Part shown: positions 35,160 through 43,154 of the stretch, piece by piece
How the letters are laid out: each line of letters begins with the position of its first letter
Numbering within the stretch: position 1 is the stretch's first letter
DNA from: an uncultured bacterium
GTDB lineage: Bacteria; Myxococcota_A; UBA9042; PHBI01
DNA: 43,307 nucleotides
Direction: 5' to 3'
NCBI GenBank assembly: GCA_938040325.1
Contig: CALHXW010000022.1
Location: 1 to 43,307 of the forward strand
Translations under genes and position numbers: made by a program
Notes under the pieces: generated by a model
Told to the model about the DNA's origin: nothing
What the model saw: only the letters and a program-made list of their open reading frames with translations
The model's database searches: none

Positions 35160-37076
35160 ATGGGTCAACAGCAGGTCAAAGACCGTCTAGACACAGAAGA
35201 ACTGCGGTCGTTTAGTCGGCGACTCCTAAACGATCTCCGCGGCTTGGAGCTGATGCTTGAGCGCGGGATGTTCGAGACGGGCATCCGGCGCATCGGTGCC
35301 GAGCAAGAGATGTTCATCGTCGACGAGACCGGCAATCCGGCCATGCTAGCCATGGAGCTGCTCGATAAGCTCGACTCGAGCTTCACCACCGAGCTCGCTC
35401 GCTTCAACCTCGAGTGCAACCTCGAGCCCAAGGTCTTTGGCGGCAAGTGCCTTAGCGAGGTCGAAAAGGAGCTCGTGAAGTGCGTCGCTGACGCGCGCCG
35501 TGCGGCGAAGAAGATGGGAGCAAACGTCTTGCTCTGCGGCATCCTACCGACCATCGACAAGTCCCACCTCGGCTTGGACGCGATCACGCCCAACCCGCGC
35601 TACATGCAGCTCAATAACACCCTCTGTCGCATGCGTGGGGGGGACTTCACCGCACACATCAAGGGCTATGACGAGCTGCACATCAGCCACGACAACATCC
35701 TCTTCGAGGCCTGCAACACCAGCTTCCAGGTGCACTTTCAGGTCGCGCCCGACGAGTTCGCGCGCTTCTACAACCTCGCCCAGGTCGTGACAGCGCCGGT
35801 GCTGGCAGCTGCCGTCAACTCCCCAACGCTGATGCAGCGGCGTCTCTGGCGCGAGACCCGGATCGCGCTCTTTCAGCAGTCGATCGACAACCGCAGCCCG
35901 CAACAGTCTCAGCGCGGGCACCGTCCTCGGGTTAGCTTCGGCACGCGCTGGGTCAAAGACTCCGTGGTCGAGATCTTCCGTGAAGACATCGCCCGCTATC
36001 GCATCCTGCTCGCGACGGACGAGGAAGAGGATCCGATCGCGTGCGTGGAGCGCGGTGTGCCGCCGGCGCTGTCGGCGCTGCGGCTGCACAACGGCACGGT
36101 CTATCGTTGGAACCGACCCTGCTACGGAATCCACGAGGGCAAGCCCCACCTGCGGATCGAAAACCGAGTGCTCCCGTCAGGTCCGACACCGGTCGACGAG
36201 GTCGCAAACGCTGCCTTCTTCTTTGGGCTGATGAGCGCGCTGCTCGATGTTCACCCGGATGTCTCGAAGGTCATGGCCTTCGATCACGCCTACGAGAACT
36301 TCATCTCTGCCGCTCACGACGGACTCAAGGCCCAGTTCATGTGGCTCGACGGCAAGCACCATCGCGCCAGCGATCTCATCCTCGAGACGCTCCTGCCGGT
36401 CGCGCGGACTGGCCTCATCAGCAAGGGGATCGATCCCGGCGACACCGACCGGTACTTGGGCATCATCGCCAAGCGTGTCGAGAGCGGCAGGACCGGCGCC
36501 GACTGGGCTCTGCGCTCGCTCAAGGAGATGGGGGGCAACGCCAATCGTGACGAGCGCTACCGCGCGCTGGTGGTGGCGTCGCTGGCACAGCAGGCCAAGA
36601 ACAAGCCGGTCCACACGTGGTCTCTGGCGCAGATCGATGGGTCCCACGACTGGCGTCACAGCTACCGACAGGTCGGCCAGTTCATGTCGACGGAGCTGTT
36701 CACGGTGCGAGCCGAAGACATCATCGACTTCGCCGCAAGCGTCATGGACTGGGAGCACATTCGCCATGTCCCCGTCGAAGACGACGACGGCCGCCTCGTT
36801 GGGCTCGTCACCATGCGCGACATGCTCAAGCTGCTGGCCAAAGGCGCCCGCAGCGACGAGGACAGCGTCAGCAACGTAATGGTGCCGCTCGACAAGCTCC
36901 GGGTCGTGACGCCGGAGACCTCCACGCTTGAGGCCCTGCGCCTGATGCGAGACCACAAGATCGGCTGCTTGCCGGTGGTCAAGGATGAGCTGCTTGTGGG
37001 GCTCGTCACCGACGTCGACCTGCTCGGAGTCGCCACGGGTTGGATGGAGGATCAGCTGGCGTCGCTCAGTGGCTGA
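35160..37076 (+). CDS. GCS2-type carboxylate-amine ligase fused to tandem CBS domains
   Basis: A 638-residue protein. Residues about 20-470 are a glutamate-cysteine ligase 2 (YbdK-like) domain: RIGAEQEMFIVD (metal/ATP Glu pair), FNLECNLEP, YDELHISHDNILFEACNTSFQVHFQV, and the substrate Arg motif LRIENRVLPSGPT. Residues about 510-638 are two CBS repeats (MSTELFTVRAEDIIDF ... GRLVGLVTMRDML; VMVPLDKLRVVTPETS ... LLVGLVTDVDLLG), which usually bind adenine nucleotides. It should ligate an amine to a gamma-carboxylate at ATP cost, with control by CBS ligands; the substrate is unknown. ATG 35160 removes an unsupported basic extension. It overlaps the next gene by 8 bp. Confidence 0.88.
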   Translation: MGQQQVKDRLDTEELRSFSRRLLNDLRGLELMLERGMFETGIRRIGAEQEMFIVDETGNPAMLAMELLDKLDSSFTTELARFNLECNLEPKVFGGKCLSEVEKELVKCVADARRAAKKMGANVLLCGILPTIDKSHLGLDAITPNPRYMQLNNTLCRMRGGDFTAHIKGYDELHISHDNILFEACNTSFQVHFQVAPDEFARFYNLAQVVTAPVLAAAVNSPTLMQRRLWRETRIALFQQSIDNRSPQQSQRGHRPRVSFGTRWVKDSVVEIFREDIARYRILLATDEEEDPIACVERGVPPALSALRLHNGTVYRWNRPCYGIHEGKPHLRIENRVLPSGPTPVDEVANAAFFFGLMSALLDVHPDVSKVMAFDHAYENFISAAHDGLKAQFMWLDGKHHRASDLILETLLPVARTGLISKGIDPGDTDRYLGIIAKRVESGRTGADWALRSLKEMGGNANRDERYRALVVASLAQQAKNKPVHTWSLAQIDGSHDWRHSYRQVGQFMSTELFTVRAEDIIDFAASVMDWEHIRHVPVEDDDGRLVGLVTMRDMLKLLAKGARSDEDSVSNVMVPLDKLRVVTPETSTLEALRLMRDHKIGCLPVVKDELLVGLVTDVDLLGVATGWMEDQLASLSG

Positions 37077-38040
37077 TCCCGGCGCCGCAGGCGGACCAGA
37101 CGTGTCGGCTGTGGTCAGCGGACTCGACGACAGCGGCGTCATCGCCAGCTACGGCCAGCCAGGGCAGGGGCCGCTGGTGCTGGTGCTCTGCGGCATCCAC
37201 GGAAACGAAGCTGCCAGTGTCGTTGCCGCGCAGGCAGTGAGCGACTGGCTGAACCTCGCCAAGCCCACGTTTGTCGGTCACTTCGTCGCGCTTGCTGGAA
37301 ACCTTGCCGCCCTGCGGCTCGGTGAGCGCTGTGTCCAGCGCGACCTCAACCGTGCGTGGACACCCGAGCAGGTCGCCGACGTCCGTGCCCGCGTCGCTCG
37401 GCGCGATGCCCCGATCGACTCCGAAGAGCGCGAGCAGCGCCGGTTGCTCGCGCACTTCGATGCGCTGCTCGAGCAAGCAGAGGGCGATGTGCTCGCGCTC
37501 GATCTCCACAGCTTTTCGTCATCTGGGGCCCCGTTCTCTGTCGTGCCGGACGCACCGCTCGACATCGACCTCGCCCTCGACGTTGGGCTCACGGCGATCC
37601 TCAACCTCGACAAGCACATCCGGGGCACGATCCTAGAGCACTTCACCGGCCTGGGCTGCCCGGTGATGGGGGTCGAGGCAGGCTCGCACTACCACCCGAG
37701 GACAGCCGGCTTTCATGAGTCCGCGATCCTTGTGGCGCTGGTCGCTCGTGGCCTGCTGGAGCCCGCCGACGTTCCTCACTTCGATGCGCGACGGGCCGAC
37801 CTCAAGCGCGCGTCCATGGGGCTCACCGACGTGGTCGACGTTGTCTATCGTCACGCCATTGGGCCCGACGATGCATTCGTGATGCGGCCAGGGTTTCGCA
37901 ACCTTCAGCCGGTCTACCGCGGTCAGCCGCTCGCTGATGACGCCCGCGGCGTGGTGGTTGCTCCCATCGCTGGCTGGCTGCTGATGCCGCTCTACCAGGG
38001 CAGTGGTGATGATGGCTTCTTCATCGCGCTGTCGCGCTGA
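37069..38040 (+). CDS. Succinylglutamate desuccinylase/aspartoacylase-family metallohydrolase
   Basis: A 323-residue zinc hydrolase of the M14-like AstE/AspA group. Zinc ligands are His and Glu in CGIHGNEAA (near 43-51) and a later His in LALDLHSFSS; the substrate motif is RDLNRAW. A C-terminal beta domain (VYRHAIGPDDAFVMRPGF, GVVVAPIAGWLLMPLY) is typical of aspartoacylases. It would cleave an N-acyl or gamma-linked amide. The GTG at 37069 overlaps the ligase gene by 8 bp, so a ligase and an amide hydrolase are made together. It ends 22 bp from the convergent lipoprotein gene. Confidence 0.87.
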   Translation: MADPGAAGGPDVSAVVSGLDDSGVIASYGQPGQGPLVLVLCGIHGNEAASVVAAQAVSDWLNLAKPTFVGHFVALAGNLAALRLGERCVQRDLNRAWTPEQVADVRARVARRDAPIDSEEREQRRLLAHFDALLEQAEGDVLALDLHSFSSSGAPFSVVPDAPLDIDLALDVGLTAILNLDKHIRGTILEHFTGLGCPVMGVEAGSHYHPRTAGFHESAILVALVARGLLEPADVPHFDARRADLKRASMGLTDVVDVVYRHAIGPDDAFVMRPGFRNLQPVYRGQPLADDARGVVVAPIAGWLLMPLYQGSGDDGFFIALSR

Positions 38041-38062
38041 GTGGTGGCGCACCCTGGCTGCG

Positions 38063-38677
38063 TTACTCGTCGCTCGGCGGTCCCTCGCGGCGAAACTCGA
38101 TGAGGTTGTAGCTGTTGGCGCCGTGGTTGCGGACGTGGAAGAAGATAGGCGTGCCGGCAGGGGCCGCCGTCGGCATGGTCACGGTGTCGATGAAGAGTCC
38201 GCTCTCAGACGGGATGGAAAGGCTGCGCTCCCACACACGCTCGTCGCCGATCTGAAGGGCGAGGTGGGCGGTCGCGTCGAGCGGGGCGGTCAGCTCGAAG
38301 TGCCAGAGCCACACGAGCAGCTCGTCGCCGGCGCAGAGATCCACCTGCAGCGCCTGCTCCATGGTGGAGTAGGGGCAGGCGCCGGTCTCAATGCTGTAGG
38401 TCAGCTGACCCGAGAGGTCTTCGATCTCTCGGGCCGTCGGTGGACAGCTGATGTCATCGCCTGGCCGGAACGCAGAGAAGGGGTCGTCGGCGCTGCTGGT
38501 GACCTGCCACAGGCTGTGGTCGACGAGCAGCTCCGGCTCCGTCGCGGGCTCACACGTGGCGCCCTGAGTCTCGTCGCCACACGCCGCGGCCAGGGCTCCG
38601 AGGGCCGCCATGACGACAAGCGCACCGATCACGGAGACGGGCTGGAAGCCGCGGACGAACTGTTGTCTCTGTTTCAC
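38063..38677 (-). CDS. Predicted lipoprotein coupled to meaB
   Basis: A 204-residue protein. A signal with hydrophobic core VIGALVVMAALGALAA ends in AAAC, then GDETQGATC. The mature part looks like a beta-sandwich (ELLVDHSLWQVTSSADDPFSAF; DELLVWLWHFELTAPLDATAHLALQIGDERVWE; TPIFFHVRNHGANSYNLIEFRR), similar in outline to carbohydrate-binding modules, but no family is assigned. It contains four further Cys. GTG 38677 makes a GTGA overlap with the meaB stop, supporting that start over the GTG nine bases upstream. It is last in the ccr-ecm-meaB run. Confidence 0.75.
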   Translation of the reverse strand: MKQRQQFVRGFQPVSVIGALVVMAALGALAAACGDETQGATCEPATEPELLVDHSLWQVTSSADDPFSAFRPGDDISCPPTAREIEDLSGQLTYSIETGACPYSTMEQALQVDLCAGDELLVWLWHFELTAPLDATAHLALQIGDERVWERSLSIPSESGLFIDTVTMPTAAPAGTPIFFHVRNHGANSYNLIEFRREGPPSDE

Positions 38678-39630
38678 GTCAGCCACTCCTCGCAGCGAGC
38701 CAGTGCGTCGTACGGCCCGGCCGGTGCGCTTGCCGCCAGCTTGGCCTGCAAGGCACGTCTGCCACCGACCCTAGCGATGGCAAGCGTGCCAAACAAGCGG
38801 GTCGCTGCAGCCGTGGCAAATGCGGTGAGCTGCTCGGCTCGGGCGCGGACGGCGTCTTGCCCCGCTGGACGCACCGCATCGATCGCGGCGACGAGCGGCT
38901 CAACACCGCTCCCGTCGGTCCCCGATGCCAACACCACCTCGACGTCGGATCGTCCGAGCAGGCTCAGCGCGACCTTGAGGTCCTTGTGGGCTCGGCGGGC
39001 GGGCGCGCCGAGGTCGCTCTTGGTCACGACCAGCAGCTCGAAGCTCTCCATCAAGCCTGATTTGATGAACTGGAGCGTGTCGCCACTGCCTGGCTGGACG
39101 GCGACCACGGTGACGTCGGCGACGCGGGCAATGTCGGTCTCTGACTGGCCAACACCGACCGTCTCGACCAGCACCATGTCGAAGGCTGCTCGCAGCACTA
39201 CCATGGCTTCGAACGCGGCCGGTGAGAGCCCACCAAGCGCACCCCGAGCCGCAAGTGAACGCACGAACACGCCGTCGTCATCAGCGGCCGGGCGGATCCG
39301 TGTGCGGTCGCCAAGCAAGGCCCCACCAGAGCCCCTCGAGCTCGGATCCACCGCCATCACGCCGACGGTGCGGCCAGCACTGCGCCAAGCGGCCACGAGC
39401 TTGCTCGCCAGGGTCGACTTGCCAACGCCTGGTGGGCCGGTCAGGCCAATGACGGCGCCTGGTTGACGGGGCGACGGGTACAGAGCGTCCACCAGCGCAC
39501 GTGTTTCCGGGCGGGTGCGCGTGGCCTCAAGCTCTGCGAGGGCGTTGGCAACGGCGGCTCGGCTTCCCGCGCGGATCGCCTGTGCACGGGCTGTGATGTC
39601 GAGCGCCTGCGGCTCAGCAGCGTTTTCCAC
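38674..39630 (-). CDS. meaB: MeaB-type G-protein chaperone of B12-dependent acyl-CoA mutase
   Basis: A 318-residue GTPase of the MeaB/ArgK/MMAA group, which loads and protects the adenosylcobalamin of its mutase. The P-loop is GPPGVGKST (near 64-72); DPSSRGSGGALLGDRTRI is the family switch region, then ETVGVGQSETDIARVAD (G3) and VTKSDL (G4). It is of standard length with a short C-terminal dimerisation part. It begins with GTG two bases after the mutase stop, so its client is almost certainly the ethylmalonyl-CoA mutase encoded next to it. Confidence 0.93.
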   Translation of the reverse strand: MENAAEPQALDITARAQAIRAGSRAAVANALAELEATRTRPETRALVDALYPSPRQPGAVIGLTGPPGVGKSTLASKLVAAWRSAGRTVGVMAVDPSSRGSGGALLGDRTRIRPAADDDGVFVRSLAARGALGGLSPAAFEAMVVLRAAFDMVLVETVGVGQSETDIARVADVTVVAVQPGSGDTLQFIKSGLMESFELLVVTKSDLGAPARRAHKDLKVALSLLGRSDVEVVLASGTDGSGVEPLVAAIDAVRPAGQDAVRARAEQLTAFATAAATRLFGTLAIARVGGRRALQAKLAASAPAGPYDALARCEEWLT

Positions 39631-39632
39631 GC

Positions 39633-41627
39633 CTACTCAGCCCACTGGGCAGCGCCGAGCTCGGCGATCTCTGTGACGATGCGGTTGAGGTCGAAGTCAC
39701 TCGGCGTAAACACGCGCGAGACGCCGAGGCTCTCAAGCTGTGACCGATCGCCGTCTGGGATGATCCCACCAACAATGACCACCACCCGGTCGAGTCCGCG
39801 AGCTCTCAGCGCGTCCATGACCGCTGGAACCAGCACGTTGTGGCTGCCTGAGAGGATGGACAGGCCCACGACGTGTGCGCTCTCTTCTTCAGCGCATCGT
39901 GCGATCTCGTGCGGTGTGAGCCGGATGCCTTGATAGACCACTTCGATACCGGCGTCGCGGGCACGCACAGCGATCTGCTCGGCGCCGTTGGAGTGTCCAT
40001 CGAGCCCGGGCTTGCCGACGACCAGCTTCAGGCGCCGCCCAATGGCTGCTGTCGCGCGTTCGACCGCGGCCCGCGCCTTGTCGAGGCCGTCGACTGCGTC
40101 TTCCGGGGCGGGGCGCGCGCGCTGGGACACTGCCGCACCGACGCCGGTTGGTGCGCGATACTCGCCAAAGACGTCGCGCATCACCGCCCCCCACTCGCCA
40201 GTCGTGACGCCTGCGTGCGCACACGCAATGCTCGCCGGCATGATGTTGGCGCCGGCGACCGCTGCATCGCGCAGCGCCGCAAGCGTGGCCGTGACACGCG
40301 CATCGTCACGGCTCTGGCGAAACGCGTCCAAGCGCTCGATCTGCTCGCGCTCTGCGGCCGGGTCCACGGTGAGGATGCCGCCATCTGAGCTCTGCGCGAG
40401 CGGTGACGGGGCGCTCTCGGTGAAGGCGTTGACCCCGATGACGGTCTGCTCGCCGCTCTCGATCCGCGAGAGCCGAGCGGCGCCTGCCTCCACGAGCCGC
40501 GCCTTCATCGCGCCGGAGTCCACCGCAGCCAGGACGCCCCCAATCGCTTCGATCCAGGCGAGCTGCTCGTCGACCTCGGCGGTGAGTGCGGTCTCAAGGC
40601 GCGCGATCTCATGGCTTCCGTCGAAGAGGTCACCGTGGTCGAGCAGGTCGGTCTCGTGCGCAACAATCTGCTGGAGCCGCAGCGACCACTGTTGGTCCCA
40701 TGGCCGCGGAAGCCCCAACGCCTCATTCCACGCAGGCAGCTGGACGGCCCGAGCCCGTGCGTTCTTGCTCAGCACGACCCCAAGCATCTCGAGCGCGATG
40801 CGGTAGACGTTGTTTTCCGGCTGAGGCTCGGTCAAGCCGAGGCTGTTGACCTGAACGCCGTAGCGAAAGCGCCGCAGCTTTGGATCGGTGACCCCGTAGC
40901 GCTCGCGGCAGATACGGTCCCAGAGCGACCCCATCACGCGCAGCTTGACCAGCTCCTCGACGAACCGAATGCCGGCGTTGACGAAGAACGAGACCCGGCC
41001 GACCACGCGTGGAAACGCCTCGGCTGGGACGTCGCCCCGAGCCTTGGCCGCATCGAGCAAGCACATGGCGTTGGCGAGTGCGTAGCTGACCTCGAGCACG
41101 GGCGTCGCGCCTGCTTCCTGGAGGTGATAGCTGCAGATGTTGACCGGGTTCCACTTCGGCAAGTGCTCGACCGTGTAGGCCACGACGTCGGTCTGGAGCT
41201 TGAGCGATGCCGCCGGCGGCAGCATGTAAGTGCCGCGCGAGAGGAACTCTTTGACGAGATCGTTTTGGGTGGTGCCGCGCAGCAGCTGCGGGTCCACGCC
41301 TCGCTTCTCAGCCACGGCAATGTAGAGCGCGAGCAGCCACGGCGCCGTGGCGTTGATCGTCATCGAGGTGTTCATTCGCTCGATCGGAATGTCGGCCATG
41401 AGGGTTTCCATGTCGCCAAGATGCGAGATGGGAACGCCGACCTTGCCGACCTCTCCGCTGGAGCGCGGATCGTCGGCGTCGTAGCCGGTCTGTGTCGGCA
41501 GATCGAACGCCACCGAGAGCCCGGTCTGGCCGCGACTCAGGTTCTCCCGGTAGAGCGCGTTCGAGGCCGCTGCGGACGAGTGGCCCGAGTAGGTTCGCAT
41601 TAGCCAGGGTCGGTCGCGTGTCGCCAT
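39633..41627 (-). CDS. ecm: B12-dependent ethylmalonyl-CoA mutase
   Basis: A 664-residue fused acyl-CoA mutase that rearranges (2R)-ethylmalonyl-CoA to (2S)-methylsuccinyl-CoA. The N-terminal TIM barrel begins RDRPWLMRTYSGHSSAAASNALYR, followed by GQTGLSVAFDLPTQTGYD and RMNTSMTINATAPW; the C-terminal B12 domain (about 530-660) carries the lower-ligand motif DGHSNG (DxHxxG) and LSGSHNVLVPAV. The opening and overall length fit Ecm (MeaA) rather than methylmalonyl- or isobutyryl-CoA mutase. ATG 41627 follows GGGAG. It lies between ccr and meaB, the context expected for this enzyme. Confidence 0.93.
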   Translation of the reverse strand: MATRDRPWLMRTYSGHSSAAASNALYRENLSRGQTGLSVAFDLPTQTGYDADDPRSSGEVGKVGVPISHLGDMETLMADIPIERMNTSMTINATAPWLLALYIAVAEKRGVDPQLLRGTTQNDLVKEFLSRGTYMLPPAASLKLQTDVVAYTVEHLPKWNPVNICSYHLQEAGATPVLEVSYALANAMCLLDAAKARGDVPAEAFPRVVGRVSFFVNAGIRFVEELVKLRVMGSLWDRICRERYGVTDPKLRRFRYGVQVNSLGLTEPQPENNVYRIALEMLGVVLSKNARARAVQLPAWNEALGLPRPWDQQWSLRLQQIVAHETDLLDHGDLFDGSHEIARLETALTAEVDEQLAWIEAIGGVLAAVDSGAMKARLVEAGAARLSRIESGEQTVIGVNAFTESAPSPLAQSSDGGILTVDPAAEREQIERLDAFRQSRDDARVTATLAALRDAAVAGANIMPASIACAHAGVTTGEWGAVMRDVFGEYRAPTGVGAAVSQRARPAPEDAVDGLDKARAAVERATAAIGRRLKLVVGKPGLDGHSNGAEQIAVRARDAGIEVVYQGIRLTPHEIARCAEEESAHVVGLSILSGSHNVLVPAVMDALRARGLDRVVVIVGGIIPDGDRSQLESLGVSRVFTPSDFDLNRIVTEIAELGAAQWAE

Positions 41628-41682
41628 TGGAGCTCCCTGACGAGTGCATCGTCAGCCGTCGGCAGTGGAGGAGGGTGAGCGG

Positions 41683-42951
41683 TCAGCTCGACAAGTGCTG
41701 CTGGGCGTTGCGGCTCTCGGCAAGGTTGCGGCAGCCGTCCACCGTCGCGTTGATGTTGACGACCATGTTCCCAGGCGGGTGCTTGTTGTCGATCATCAGC
41801 TCATGGGGAACGGACGTCTCCGCAAAGCTGAACGACTGCGACAGCCCGGTGTGGATCTTCTGGTCCATCACCAGGTGGTTCGCCTCGTCCGCGTCATGCT
41901 TGGAGGCGAAGTGGCTGCCCTGGATACGCTTCTGCCGCATCCACACGTAGCGGGCATCGAAGGTCAGGTTGTAGCCGGTTGTTCCCGCGCAGAAGACCAC
42001 CATGCCGCCACGGCGGACGACGTAGCAGCTGACGGGGAAGGTCTGCTCACCGGGGTGTTCAAAGACGATGTCGACATCGACCTTGCCCGTGATGTCCCAG
42101 ATCGCCTTTCCGAACTTTCGCACCCGACGGATGTAGTCTCGGTAGCCCTCGGGATCGGATGGATCGGGAAGCTTGCCCCAGCAGTCGAAGTCTTTGCGGT
42201 TGATGTAAGCCTTGGCGCCCAGCTGGAGGCAATACTCACCCTTGGAGGCGCTCGACACGACCGCGATGGGGTTGGCGCCCGCGGCCTTACAGATCTGGAT
42301 GGCCATGGTTCCGAGACCGCCGGAGGCGCCCCAGATCAGGACGTTCATGGCGGGCTTGAGCGTGTGTGGTGGGTGTCCGTAGAGCATGCGCCATGCCGTG
42401 GCGTACACGAGCATGTAGCAGCCAGCTTCCGCCCACGTGAGGTGCTTTGGCTTCGGAAGGAGCTGCTGACCCTGCACCTTACAGAACTGGGCGAAGCTGC
42501 CGTGGGTCGTTTCGTAGCCCCAGATCCTCTGGCTCCGGCAGAGCATGGGACTGCCACCGTTGCAGTGGTGGCACTCGCCGCAGCTCTGGTTGCAGTGGAT
42601 GACGACCTCGTCGCCGGGCTTCCAGGTCGTGATGCCCGAGCCCACCTTCCACACCACGCCCGAGGCGTCGCTGCCGGCCACGTGGTTGTCATGTTTGTGC
42701 ACGTCGAGTGGGCTCAGTGGCTCACCGAGCGAGGCCCAGACTCCGTTGTAGTTGACGCCTGCGCTCATCACGTAGACCAAGACCTCATTGGGGCCGACGT
42801 CGGGAACGTCGAGCAGCTCGGCCTGCATCGCGGCCGCCGGGCGGCCATGGCGCTCGCGACGAATGGTCATCGCGTGCATCTTCTCCGGTACCTCACCGAG
42901 CGGTGGGATCTCGCCGATGCCGTAGACGTCTTTGGTGGCGGTGGGTTCCAT
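41683..42951 (-). CDS. ccr: Crotonyl-CoA carboxylase/reductase
   Basis: A 422-residue enzyme of the MDR superfamily that reductively carboxylates crotonyl-CoA to ethylmalonyl-CoA with NADPH and CO2. Visible landmarks: MHAMTIRRERHG, AGVNYNGVWASLGEP (Asn of the CO2 pocket), RIWGYETTHGSFAQF (Glu of the pocket), the nucleotide loop IWGASGGLGTMA (near 204-215), FEHPGEQTFPVS, and MRQKRIQGSHFAS (pocket His). Unusually, residues near 122-136 read CGECHHC then NGGSPMLC, spaced as a structural zinc site. ATG 42951 follows GAAGGG. It is first in the ccr-ecm-meaB-lipoprotein run, 55 bp before ecm. Confidence 0.95.
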   Translation of the reverse strand: MEPTATKDVYGIGEIPPLGEVPEKMHAMTIRRERHGRPAAAMQAELLDVPDVGPNEVLVYVMSAGVNYNGVWASLGEPLSPLDVHKHDNHVAGSDASGVVWKVGSGITTWKPGDEVVIHCNQSCGECHHCNGGSPMLCRSQRIWGYETTHGSFAQFCKVQGQQLLPKPKHLTWAEAGCYMLVYATAWRMLYGHPPHTLKPAMNVLIWGASGGLGTMAIQICKAAGANPIAVVSSASKGEYCLQLGAKAYINRKDFDCWGKLPDPSDPEGYRDYIRRVRKFGKAIWDITGKVDVDIVFEHPGEQTFPVSCYVVRRGGMVVFCAGTTGYNLTFDARYVWMRQKRIQGSHFASKHDADEANHLVMDQKIHTGLSQSFSFAETSVPHELMIDNKHPPGNMVVNINATVDGCRNLAESRNAQQHLSS

Positions 42952-43008
42952 CTTGGCCCTTCGTTTGGCAGGTGAGGCAGCGTCCTTGGATCATGCGTCA
43001 TCGCATCA

Positions 43009-43023
43009 CGACGCGCTGCGTCA
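43009..43023. promoter_or_regulatory. Inverted repeat upstream of ccr, candidate operator
   Basis: CGACGC-GCT-GCGTCA: 5-bp arms GACGC/GCGTC around a 3-base centre, 58-72 bp before the ccr start codon. It shares arm sequence and spacing with the repeat at 28116. A second, shorter repeat (ATGCG-TCAT-CGCAT) lies beside it at about 42993-43006. No clear -10/-35 pair could be chosen. Confidence 0.4.
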
Positions 43024-43154
43024 TTTGAGGCTAACCACTGCTCTGGTCGGGCGCAAGCGAGTTGACGACAGCCATGCGGCTGTCGGTGACTGACAGACTG
43101 CGTGCGACTAGCAACGTTCGGGGAAACCAGAATCCGCATTTGCCGGCAACGCTG

